Shown here in pieces: positions 31,901-43,672 of a stretch of 64,000 nucleotides of DNA; the stretch's first letter is position 1, and every line of letters starts with the position of its first letter. A program made the translations under genes and the position numbers. The DNA comes from Selaginella moellendorffii (taxonomy: Eukaryota > Streptophyta > Lycopodiopsida > Selaginellales > Selaginellaceae). The stretch covers positions 2,305,972 to 2,369,971 of the forward strand of contig NW_003314268.1 of assembly GCF_000143415.4 (NCBI RefSeq), given 5' to 3'. The notes beneath the pieces are model-generated. The model made no database searches, was not told where the DNA came from, and was given only the letters and a program-made list of their open reading frames with translations.

Positions 31901-33942
31901 CACCTTTCTTAGAAAAGTGCAGCGGCCACTTTTCTACACTAACTCCAGACTCTATCCAACTCCATTGCCTTAGCCCCAAAAGTCAGCATCCCTTTCGGGT
32001 CGCATCATACAAACTATCTACCAAGGTCTAAGCTAACCGAAGTCAACTCCAACCCCTTCTCTAGTTTGTACTTGCCTTCGAAAACGGAATGGTTTTCGGA
32101 CAAAATGATCAATAGATCAGCCATTGGAAAAGTCTAAGAAAATTTGTGGAAAATTTCCCATCCTAGAGAAAGAATGACTCTCAGTCCAGGATTGCAAACT
32201 TTCAAGACTCAACCAACTTCCTCCTACCAACAACTTCACATAGGCTCACCTCAACACAGATTCTCATGATCCATCAATATGCTTAAGCATCGAACATCTT
32301 TACCCATTTTGACATCCGACATCTGCAAAGTGCAAAATGAACATCCAAGGCTTGATCACGAAGACCACATCTTCAGATATCCACATTGCACTAACACTCT
32401 TCTTCAATTACCTTCAAGATCCAATGTGAAGCCAAAACACTAACAAGAAAAATGACATAGAAAATCAAGGTCCAAGGAAAACTTCCTCATCACTCGAAAT
32501 AACAATGCCACTTCCACTAACACAAGTGCTAGCGATGTCAATACATCAACCTCACACCTTCTCCATCCAATAATCTACTCCAAGTGCTAACGGATCAATA
32601 GATGAGCTATAGCAAATGAATGCTACAACCCATTCCCAACACCTTATGGGCAAACCCTCAAGGAAACAAGGTACCAACATAAGCTTAGCATAATGGACCA
32701 CCATTGAGAATCCAGTCAAAGCTACTACAATGCTACTTCATGCAAGTAGACTAGCTTCTCCATCAACCACTTTGGGGTTGATCATCATTTACTCAAGCAA
32801 CTTCGTAAACGCATTACTCTTTATCACATGGATATGATATAAGCATCACAATGACTTGATCATCAATTGAGCAATAACATGAGCAATGCCAATGTCATTA
32901 CTTCAAAGGTTTATGTGAGTATCAAGTGCTAACTCAATTCGACAAAATGCAACATAAATGCCACACTCCACCGATAGAGATTTACAACACCCAATATCAC
33001 TAACTTTTGTTCACAACACGGACAAGCTCATGCCACTCTCTTTCCGACCAAACTCAACACTAATCCAACACCAAGCTACTCAAGGAGTAATAGCAAGGTT
33101 CCCCGGAAAAGAATTGAGCATTGCAACCCAAGTCTTCCAATAGCAAGCTTAGACAAAATGGTTTAGCGCTTCACCGCTATCCATCCTACAACTCACCATT
33201 GTAAGACCACCATCTCCAACATGCATCAAGATAGGGACTCTTGATTGCATGATGTGAACACAAGCAATGAGTTAACACCTCGTTGCAGATCATCTCTCCA
33301 AGAAGAGAAAATGATTTACGTATTTGATCCTTTGTCCCCGATGACTCTCTTTTCGGTCTCATCTTTGACCAAACCTCAAGCTTTCTTTCACACTGCCTTC
33401 AGTTCAATCCAAGAAAAGTTTATGAGAGAGCACGGCAATGATTACTTGAACCAATAGACTATTCCCTACAGTCTTGATTGATCCAATTATAAACATGCCT
33501 AGGAAGGATCCACTAGTGCCGTGCTAAACAGCTACGGACCAGCCTATTTGCCACTCATAGCAAACCCAGGGAAAGTTTATTTTCACCCATGGTACAAGGA
33601 ATAACTCATGGAACCACTGGAACCACTCATGGAACCACCGATAGGCTAACATTAATCCTGCCAACTCAAAGTGCAACCTTGAGTTGCTAATGTGCCTCAC
33701 TCACAAGCCCAAGTGCAAACTCGTGCTACAGAACAATTTAGTCCACCCTATGAGCCCAAGAGCAAGCTCACATATTATGAAACACAGAGGTAACCAAAAC
33801 CTATCCCAAGGAACTAATGCGAAGTCTTTGCACCAAAACGTGTACCCACTCGGATCATCGTTTTCATCTCTGCGTATGCAACGAGACTAGTTGCCCAATC
33901 TCATTGGATAGTTCTCACCGAGACTCATTCTCTGATACCAAA
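28958..33942. other. Non-coding interior of the LARD element
   Basis: 4,985 bp without a recognisable gene. The plus strand is rich in A and C and poor in G over most of its length (runs of CATCAA, AACACA, AGCAA), so the transcribed strand is rich in T and G. Such strand bias suggests the RNA itself, not a protein, is under constraint. Short ORFs here (60-70 codons) look random. Confidence 0.7.
33930..33940 (-). other. Primer binding site (tRNA-iMet)
   Basis: The complement reads TGGTATCAGAG, 2 bp inside the 5' LTR. It is the usual plant retrotransposon primer site complementary to the 3' end of initiator tRNA-Met, and it fixes the element's minus orientation. Confidence 0.9.
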
Positions 33943-35091
33943 TGTAGCGCACGTGGTTTTGACCCTTTATCCTATGGTGATTTACCATAGGATAACACCA
34001 CGAAGCGGAACCTAAACCCTCTTTGTGCCACGTGACAGATGCCACGTGTCACATACCACGTGTCCATGCCACGTGTCCATAGGAACCCGAGGTTCAGGGC
34101 CTTGGGCCACTGAACGAAGGAACGGTGCCAAACTCCCAAGCGTGACGCCAAGGAGTGATGGAACCGGACCACGGAGCAACTCCCGAGCATATAGCCCAAA
34201 GAGCGAAGGGACAGGAGCCCGAAGCGACTTGGAACAGTCCTGGAGCAACCAGCATCCCAATGCCAGGACCAGCACGCAAAACGGAGCCAAACGGAGTCTG
34301 GCACTATTTCGGCATACCGGTGGCCTAACGTGAGGATATGGGTACTCCACCAGCTAGCATGGAATGGAACTCGGGCTTAGACCCGAGCCGGACGCAGAAC
34401 AAGGACAGGCACGCAAGCGGGAGCTAGACTATGCCTCAGGTTGGTCGGCCATGCCCGACCTACCCACTATCCCTACTATACATTTGGAACCCCCCATAGC
34501 CCCCCCCCCTTGAGGAACACACGCTTTGGGCTTTCACCCCAAGCCTCCCTTAGTATCAGGAGTTAGTCTCTGGGACAAGCTCGAAACTTACTAAATATGG
34601 AATGTCCCTAGATTGCGAATTTGGATATGGGACGAACACCATTGTGTTCAAGATGATCTCTACATTCCGTAGATATGCCAAATGAGCAAATCTGGACACT
34701 TTCCATAAATAGCATTTGGGACCGAATTGAGACTAACGCTAAGGGCATGATAGCGAGGGTGTTTGGCAGACACGGTAAGCTATCATCTAGCGATATTGAG
34801 GGACCAAGCTCAATATCGCGGGGGTTCCCAACACTAGCAAGTGCAAGCCAACATCATGAGTTTCTCATCACCGTGTCAAGTCTGCTTGACTAAATGACAA
34901 CTTAGGATTTCCTTCCTTAGTGCCCTTCCGGTCTAAGTGCACATGTGATGACCAGTTTCTCAACTAGCTTAGGCGGAGACTAATAACGGGTCCAGCAATA
35001 CCGACCTCCTACCATCGTGGTAGTAAGGTAAGAGTGTCCGTAAGGACTAGCCGACAGGTAACTTTCGATACCCGAAGTCACATGCGCGACA
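33943..35091 (-). repeat. 5' LTR of the LARD element
   Basis: 1,149 bp and nearly identical to 27809-28957, with scattered single-base differences only. Confidence 0.93.
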
Positions 35092-35944
35092 ATGATAGCT
35101 TACCGTGTCTGCCAAACACCCTCGCTATCATGCCCTTTGTGTTAATCTCATTTCGGTCCCAAATGCTATTTATGGAAAGTGTCTAGATTCACTCATTTGG
35201 CATTTTTACGGAATGTAGAGATTAGTCTGAACACAATGGTGTTCGTCCCGTGTCCAAATTCGCAATCTAGAAACATTCCATATTTAATAAGTTTTAAGCT
35301 TGTCCCAGAGACTAACTCTTGATACTAAGGGAGGCTTGGGGTGAAAACCCAAAGTGTGTGTTCCTCAAGGGGGGGGGGGGGGGGGGGGGCCTATGGGGGG
35401 TTCCAAAATTATAGTAGGGATAGTGGGTAGGTCGGGCATGGCCGACCAACCTGAGGCATAGTCTAACTCCTACTTGCATGTCTGTCCTTGTTCTGCGTTC
35501 GGCTTGGGTTTAAGCCCAAGTTCCATACCATGCTAATTTGGGGTACCCATATCCTCGCATTAGGCCACCGGTATGCCGAAATAGTGCTAGACTCTATTTG
35601 GCTATGTTTTGCATGCTAGTCTTGGCATTGGGATGCTGGTTGCTCCAGGACTGTTCCAAGTCACTCCAGGCTCCTGTCCCTTTGCTCCTTGGGCTGTATG
35701 CTCGGGAGTTGCTCCATGGTTCGGTTCCATCACTCCTTGGCTCCATGTTTGGGAGTTTTGCACTGTTCCTTCGTTCAGTGGCCCAAGGCCCTGAACCTCG
35801 GGTTCCACACCACCATCCTATAGACACGTGGCATGTGACACATGGCATTTGTCACGTGGCACAAAGAGGGTTTAGGTTCCACTTCGTAGTGTTATCCTAT
35901 GGTAAATCACCATAGGATAAAGGGTAAAAACCACGTGTGCTACA

Positions 35945-37029
35945 GGTATGAATGTTTGGATTCTTTTTTTATGGGTCTCAATATGCAAAGGTTGAACAGC
36001 AATGAAAATTTATATCTTCTTCAGCAGGGTGATCACTTTGTTGTGATGGCAGTTTATGTGGACGACTATTTGATTGTCAACAACAATGACATTGTTTTGA
36101 AGGATGTGAAGATCAAGCTCATGGACAGTTTTGTGATGAAGGACTTAGGAGTTGTGCAGCAGCTGTTAGGGATGGAAGTTGACAGGGATGAAGTAGATAG
36201 GAGAATCACCCTCACACAGCACCAATATGTGAAGAAGCTTCTCAACTAGTTCAACATGACAAGTTGCAAATCCGTGGCTACACCAGTCATCACTGGCATC
36301 AAGTTCACAAGCAAGATGGATGATTTATTTGATCAGCCCTTGGTCTACCGATTGCTTGTTGGAGGACTACTCTACCTCGCCAATATGACTTGCCTTGACA
36401 TCTCCTTTGCCGTTGGCCTCCTCAGCCGATACATGCAGTCTCTGAGTTGTTATCATTGGCAAATGGCAAAAAGAGTTTTGAGGTATTTGAAAGGAACAAC
36501 TGCTCATGGATTGGTTTACAAATGCTCAGGTCAGTCCAAACTTGTTCTTCAAGCTTACTGCGATGTAGATTGGGCTGGCAACTTGGGTACATGACATTCA
36601 ACCTCTAGAATTTGCTGCATAATTGCTGGTGCTTCGGTTTCATGGGGAAGCAAGAAGCAAACAACAGTTGCTCTTTCCTGTGCAGAAGCGGAGTACGTAG
36701 CTGCCAGTACAACAGCAAGGGAGATCATCTAGCTTTGTCGATTACTTGGAGAACTCAATCAACAGCAATCAGATGCGACTATTCTGCATTGTGACAACAA
36801 AAGTGCAATCGCCATGTCAAAGAATCCTGTGTTTCATGCTCATACGAAATGTATAGACGTGCAGCATCACTTCATTCGCGAACGTGTAGCAACCGAAGAT
36901 CTTCACCTGGAATATGTTCCTTCACAATATCAGTTGGTAGACCTTCTAACCAAGCCACTTTCGGAGCTCACATTCATCAAGCTGAAGAATCAACTTGGAG
37001 TGTCAAGTGCCCTAAGCTTGAAGGGGGAG
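35945..37029 (+). pseudogene. Copia reverse transcriptase C-terminal half, RNase H and purine tract
   Basis: RT resumes as YECLDSFFMGLNMQRLNSNE and reaches the catalytic AVYVDDYLIV near 36050. RNase H follows (LVYRLLVGGLLYLANMTCLD, YLKGTTAHGLVYKC, AYCDVDWAGN) and continues in other frames to the family's C-terminal signature (HHFIRERV, LVDLLTKPLS, FIKLKNQLGV). Stops at about 36247 and 36592 and frame changes show decay. The polypurine tract AAGGGGGAG precedes the LTR. Confidence 0.9.
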
Positions 37030-37204
37030 TGTAGGAATAATGATGAACACGACAAGCAAGACGATTCATATCAGAAGCAATCCAAATCGTGATCAGATCT
37101 TTGGTGATTTTTTATTTGATTGAAGTTGTATATATATATAGCCATATATGAATCAACGTGTGTGTTGAAGTGAAATCTGTTGTTCTTGCTCTGCTTTTTT
37201 TTCA
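37030..37204 (+). repeat. 3' LTR of the Copia element
   Basis: Starts TGTAGGAATAATGATG directly after the purine tract and probably ends at TTTTTTTTCA (37204), about 175 bp. It holds a TATA stretch (GTATATATATATAGCC). No 5' partner was found, so the end is inferred. Confidence 0.7.
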
Positions 37205-37241
37205 GTATCTTTCTCTTTTTTTCTTTTTATCCATTTTTGTG

Positions 37242-37933
37242 ATGAATGCAAGGGTATTTTGCACTCCTCTAGGTACTAGGCTCACCTGGCAGCAGCATTG
37301 CTTGAGCAAGAGGGCTGTAGAAAGAAAAACTATGACCAAGTTATACTTCTCAAGATTGTCTCCCAGAATCACCAGGAGTTTTTCAGGAAGCAATGTGGTC
37401 ATCAAGAAATCCATCGAGAAGAGGGAATTTTTGCTAGGAAAACATTTGAACTGGAGAACACATATAGTTGCAGTTTTTGCTGGCATGATTTTGCTTGGAA
37501 CTCCCGCATTTGAGGCCGATGCTCTTAAGATGTGCTCTTGTCTTCTGAAAGAATGCTAGTAATTTTATTCTTCTCTTTTGTCCTTCAAGAAAGACGAGTG
37601 TTTTTTTTAAATTTTTTTCCTCTAATTGGAGCTCGCTTGATGCATTGCAGATCCTTCGTGCTTGCAAACTTGTAACGATCAACCTGACGAGACCAAGTGC
37701 CAGGTAAGTCTAAAGATTTTGTGTAAAACTTCTTTTGGATCGATTGATTCACGAATACTTTTAGATAAAATGCAGAGACATTTTTTAGAACGAGGTGAGT
37801 GAACAAATTCAATGATTGCGTGGTGAGCCACAAGAGCTGTGTCTTGCAGAAGAAAGACAAGGGGCATTTCCCAGTCCTGCCACCCTTGGGCTTGCGGTGC
37901 AAGCAAGTGAGCTGGGATCGCGCATCCAACTAG
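37242..37933 (+). pseudogene. Violaxanthin de-epoxidase remnant, truncated
   Basis: The first exon gives a plausible transit peptide and lumenal targeting segment (AVFAGMILLGTPAF) and the start of the mature Cys-rich domain (DALKMCSCLLKEC). Further on, in pieces, come LELA, stop, CIADPSC, then LQTCNDQPDETKCQ, IKCRDIF and, after a frameshift, VVSHKSCVLQKKDKGHFPV. This order and spacing match the N-terminal region of VDE, the thylakoid-lumen enzyme of the xanthophyll cycle. The copy has in-frame stops (about 37634 and 37785), lacks about seven residues between CIADPSC and LQTC, has lost a splice acceptor, and ends before the lipocalin catalytic domain. It is a dead fragment adjoining the Copia LTR. 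Confidence 0.82.
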
Positions 37934-37956
37934 AGAATGGGGTGTTGATGGAGGGA

Positions 37957-38085
37957 GTGCTGATGTTTGCTGCATTGGGAGGCAGCCAAACTACGTGGGT
38001 GAGAGAGGAAGGCGCTATGACACATGTCGCATGCAAAGTGTTGACCATGACTGCACCTATTGTCTGTCCTATCGAGCGAAAAAGC
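37957..38085. repeat. Dispersed repeat, second copy of right half
   Basis: GAGGCAGCCAAACTACGTGG, then GACACATGTCGCATGCAAAG and GTTGACCATGACTGCACC, align with 38847-38975 and 10664-10755. It follows directly on the VDE fragment. Confidence 0.7.
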
Positions 38086-38738
38086 TATTGCGAGTTTTGC
38101 ATGTGCTCAATGATGTGGCTCAATGGCTGTGATTAACGCAAAGTTAATTAATTGCTTCATTCAAGATCTCTCTCTCCGATGGTAGCTGCAACTAGTGATT
38201 CTAATGTGGGGTCTCAAGACTATGTAGACTACTATTACTAGTCATCACTAAATGATGTCTCTTCGTAGTAGCAATAAGTTCTAGGTGATGTAGACATAGG
38301 TGGAGAGAGCAGTGAATTAGGTTTGTGTTTATCTTGAAGAATCTAATCACTTTCTTTTCCAGGATCTGAGCGCTTTACACAACTTAGTGCTTTAGGTATT
38401 TAGTCTATTCCAATACAGTGCTTTATAGTAGAAATAATAATATATAGATAGTATTTTAGGAGGAATAGGTATGCAAGAAGACTTCAAATAGCCATTACAT
38501 TTTCAAAGTCCCTTTGCTATTTTAGCAAGTACTGGCATTTAGCTTTTTTGTTTCTTAAACCTTCTCTATATCCAGATTTAGGCATTCAGATAGAGACTTC
38601 CAATGGGATTGTAGGAGGTACTACTCAATTTTAGAATGTTATTTTTTAGTTATGGGTTTGTAATGGGATATTTTATCTAAGTGCAAATTATATAGCATTT
38701 TAGACCCTGGCATATAGAATTTTATTGCTTCCTTTGAG

Positions 38739-38975
38739 GAGGAGTTGCTAAACTTTCTAGGCCACCGGATCCAGCCAATTGCAGCCGTCCAATAAGGGGT
38801 AATTATAAAGAAGTTATTTCTCTAACCACATGTTCGCGAATAATCGCACTGATGTTTGCTCCTAGCCAATGGGAGGCAACCAAGTTGCATGGGGTAGGAG
38901 AGGAAGGCACAGCAACACATGTCACATGCAAATGTGTTGACCATGACTGCGCCCATGGTCTATCAAGCGAATTAG
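38739..38975. repeat. Dispersed repeat, longest copy
   Basis: This copy joins both halves: GGAGTTGCTAAAC with GGATCCAGCCAATTGCAGC (as at 7985) and GGAGGCAACCAAGTTGCATG with CAACACATGTCACATGCAAA (as at 10664 and 37957). It is about 240 bp with no clear terminal repeats or coding capacity, so it is probably a small non-autonomous element. Confidence 0.65.
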
Positions 38976-41030
38976 TTTTGTTTTGTAATGTTTTTCTAAG
39001 GTTTATGAAATGGTGAGAGAGCCCCTACCACTACTGCCGATTTGCGATCCAAATTTGAGGCATTGTGTCAATGTTGCTGGAATGAGCCACATCCTGGTAC
39101 GGTTTGTATCAAGATCTAATCAATTTGTCCATGCTTTCTTCTAGCATTGTTTCAGTTCCAAGTTTGCTTTGGTAGTGGTAGAGTTAAAAAATGAAGGGTC
39201 AGATCATTAAGCCAACTCTATATGGCAAGACAATAGTGATTCAATGGAGAATTACTGCTGAAAAATTATTATCTTGAAAAATCACTAAGGTTGGTTTTCT
39301 ATCGTGTGAGGGATTTACTTCTTTTGTATTGTGTACTCCAAGTGAAAAACTTTCTTCAAACAAGTAGGATTTGTGTGATGTGATCAACCATCTTAGTGTA
39401 AGCTAAGATTGTATTTTTAAAATTTTCTACTTTCCTACTATCACCTTTGTTTGTAGATTGATGCGGAAAACTCATGTGTGATTATATCTCAAGACATGAG
39501 TTGAGATTTTCTAAGTGCTGGTAGTGAGAAAGAGAAATTCAAGGTAACAATAGCTTTCATTTCCAAGCTGAAGGTGGTCTGACATATGCTTATGCTGTAG
39601 TTTTACTTCAAGGCAACACTTTTGGAGAAAGTCTTAAAATTGCTGGATATGAACATGAAGACTATTCAAATGTGTTGTGATTGCCTTCAAAAGGACAGGA
39701 AATCTTCTAAGTGCTCAAATAGGATCTAGTGAAGATAGAAGAAAAACCTCTCCATGCAGAACAAGTGGATGAACTTGTTAAAGAAGTTCGCACCTTGTGA
39801 AAGAGATTAGCTTTGTAGTTTATACCATATATTTAGAATATTAATATATTCCCAAAGTGAGAAAAGAAGAATTAATGGTAAATATTATTAATAAAGATAA
39901 TATATGCAAAGTACTACTTGGGAATATAAATATATTTAGAATATTAAAATTTTAAGAAACTTAATACCCAACCAAGAGAAAAGTAAAATAAAAATTTCTA
40001 AGAATTTTTTTTTAATAGTTATTAGATTATATATATATTTAGTACACTCCCAGAAAAAAAAAAGCAAATGAAGAATTACTAAAAAATAAATTTTTTTACT
40101 TGGGATACAAACAAATTTAGAATCTTTGCAAGTAATTGTTGCAATGCAAAAACCTCAAACATCCAACAAATAAAAGACCAAACTGCTCACTATTTGCATC
40201 TAGATGTCCTCTTCAGCTAAAAGTATAAGCTACTTGAGTTTTTTTACAAATGCTTGGATGTCTTTGAGTTTCTTGTTTGTCGTCTATGTTGTATAGTATT
40301 ATGTGTGTATGTAGAAATATCAAAAGGAAAATATTGTATTAAATTATTGATTTTTGTACTTATCTAGCATTTGTTGGGCAACATGTCATGCAAAGTGTTA
40401 ATTGGCATTAACACTCAACGTTTTGCAATAGAGACCCTCTAAAATTGAGAGGGTAAATTCTAAGGTTTAGTGGAGAGCATCTAGGATGATAGCAAGCTTG
40501 ATTATTGGTGCTTTCAGGTTGTGATTCAAGCTCATATGTGAATCTCTTTAGCCTCGATTTAGGGTTTTGTGAGCTATGACATGTGCTCTTTTTCGGGTAT
40601 TTTCCAAATATATTCATATTTTCAAATAATAATTTGTATTTAATATTTTATTAATGAATATTTATTCTTACTTATGCTTAGGATTATATTTTGTTCTATT
40701 TATATTATCAAGTTTACAAGAATTGATATTTGTATTCACCTAGCATTTGCTGGGCATAATTCCCTTAATTCTTCTTTCAAAGTGGAATATAATATTTAAT
40801 TTTTTATACTATTCCAATTTAATTTTTAATATAACAAAAGTATAACAATCAAAACAGTATTTTACTAACTGGGCAGCATATGCTAGGCAAATGCTAGTTA
40901 AAGGATGAGGTTATAATATAAATATCTCTCCATGGATTAAACTAACTCCTTGAATTGAAGTAAACTAAAGCATGGCATTAGCTTGTGGATGAGTAGAAAA
41001 CCATCAAAACTGGGAGATTTACAAATCTAT
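38976..41030. other. AT-rich intergenic DNA, no gene seen
   Basis: No family or convincing exon chain on either strand. The short motif TAGCATTTGYTGGGCA recurs (near 40368 and 40740) and in inverted form near 40884 (TGCTAGGCAAATGCTA), suggesting decayed repeats. Confidence 0.5.
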
Positions 41031-43145
<2,115 letters not shown>

Positions 43146-43672
43146 CCTTGGAAAGCTGAGAAGCTAATGCTATAGTAGAAGAAGAAGAAAGACCGAGAGA
43201 AACCAGTTCTTCACTTCTCTCGGGATCTTTCCTTCTCTTTCTCCTGTTCTTCCTTTTTCTCGGCACTGCTTTGCTTGGAATGATCTACGAGTGCTTGCAC
43301 TAAAGGCCTTCTCTCGGCATTATCCACGAAAAGACGAGCCCAGTATGCCCCTGCCGCCGAGCTCTGCTGCTCACATTGCCTGCAACACTCCTTATCCATC
43401 TTTCCACACTGTCAGGCGATCGCTGGGCGCCCAACACGCGTAAGCTCGATTTGCTCGATTTCTCGAAGGCGCCATAGCAGCGCCCTCCAGAAACGCTGCG
43501 ATTCCTAGATTCTGTCTCACAAACCTGGCAATGCAGTGCTCTCGCCATCCCAGAAATTAGGGCAAAGTGGCGCCCTAGAGTCATGCGCCTATTGGAGCAA
43601 GGACACGTAAGCACGTTGTGCTGAGTCATCCGCCACGTAGTAATATCTGAGGTTTTTGCGCATTGTGTGGCT
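43146..43672. promoter_or_regulatory. Divergent intergenic region between kinase and LepA genes
   Basis: 527 bp separate the two start codons, so they probably share a bidirectional promoter. On the kinase side a 62-codon ORF (43399-43211, starts MDKECCRQCEQQSS, Lys/Glu-rich end) lies 65 bp before the kinase ATG. It could be an upstream ORF in the leader or a separate small gene; no family recognised. Confidence 0.5.

Larger units (their letters stand above)
27809..35091 (-). mobile_element. Young non-coding LTR retrotransposon (LARD type)
   Basis: Two LTRs of exactly 1,149 bp (27809-28957 and 33943-35091) begin TG and end CA, and differ at about eight positions by eye (over 99% identical). 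The duplication ATGAT flanks it (27804-27808, 35092-35096). In minus orientation the 5' LTR is followed, after 2 bp, by TGGTATCAGAG, the primer site for tRNA-iMet, and the 3' LTR is preceded by the purine tract AAGGGGGGGAGAG. The 4,985-bp interior has no ORF over about 70 codons and no gag or pol similarity, which fits a large retrotransposon derivative moved by enzymes of another element. Confidence 0.92.
27509..35944 (+). mobile_element. Solo LTR, older, split by a younger related element
   Basis: The solo LTR is 27509-27808 plus 35097-35944, starting TGTCGTGAATG and ending TGTGCTACA. It is flanked by the 5-bp duplication GGTAT (27504-27508 and 35945-35949). Its first 100 bp and last 850 bp match, in inverted orientation, the LTRs of the element nested in it. 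About 27615-27760 differs, so it belongs to a related subfamily. Solo LTRs arise by recombination between the two LTRs of a full element. A run of about 21 G at 35370 replaces a shorter tract in the nested copies. Confidence 0.85.
10664..37204 (+). mobile_element. Degenerate Ty1/Copia retrotransposon, twice interrupted (left limit uncertain)
   Basis: Gag, protease, integrase, reverse transcriptase and RNase H remnants appear in Copia order from about 10.8 kb to 37.0 kb. They are followed by a purine tract (AAGGGGGAG, 37021-37029) and a 3' LTR. Two large insertions split it: 12719-25087 in gag and 27509-35944 in reverse transcriptase. In-frame stops and frameshifts in most domains show it is dead. 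No 5' LTR or primer site was found between the tRNA gene and gag, so the left end is lost or rearranged. Confidence 0.85.

Noticed and set aside
28958-33942. Possible coding retrotransposon interior on the plus strand
   Set aside because: No ORF above about 70 codons and no gag/pol motifs. The primer site and purine tract show minus orientation, and that strand is non-coding too.
43211-43399. 62-codon ORF as first exon of the double kinase
   Set aside because: It ends in its own stop before the kinase ATG and no donor joins it in frame; kept only as a possible upstream ORF.
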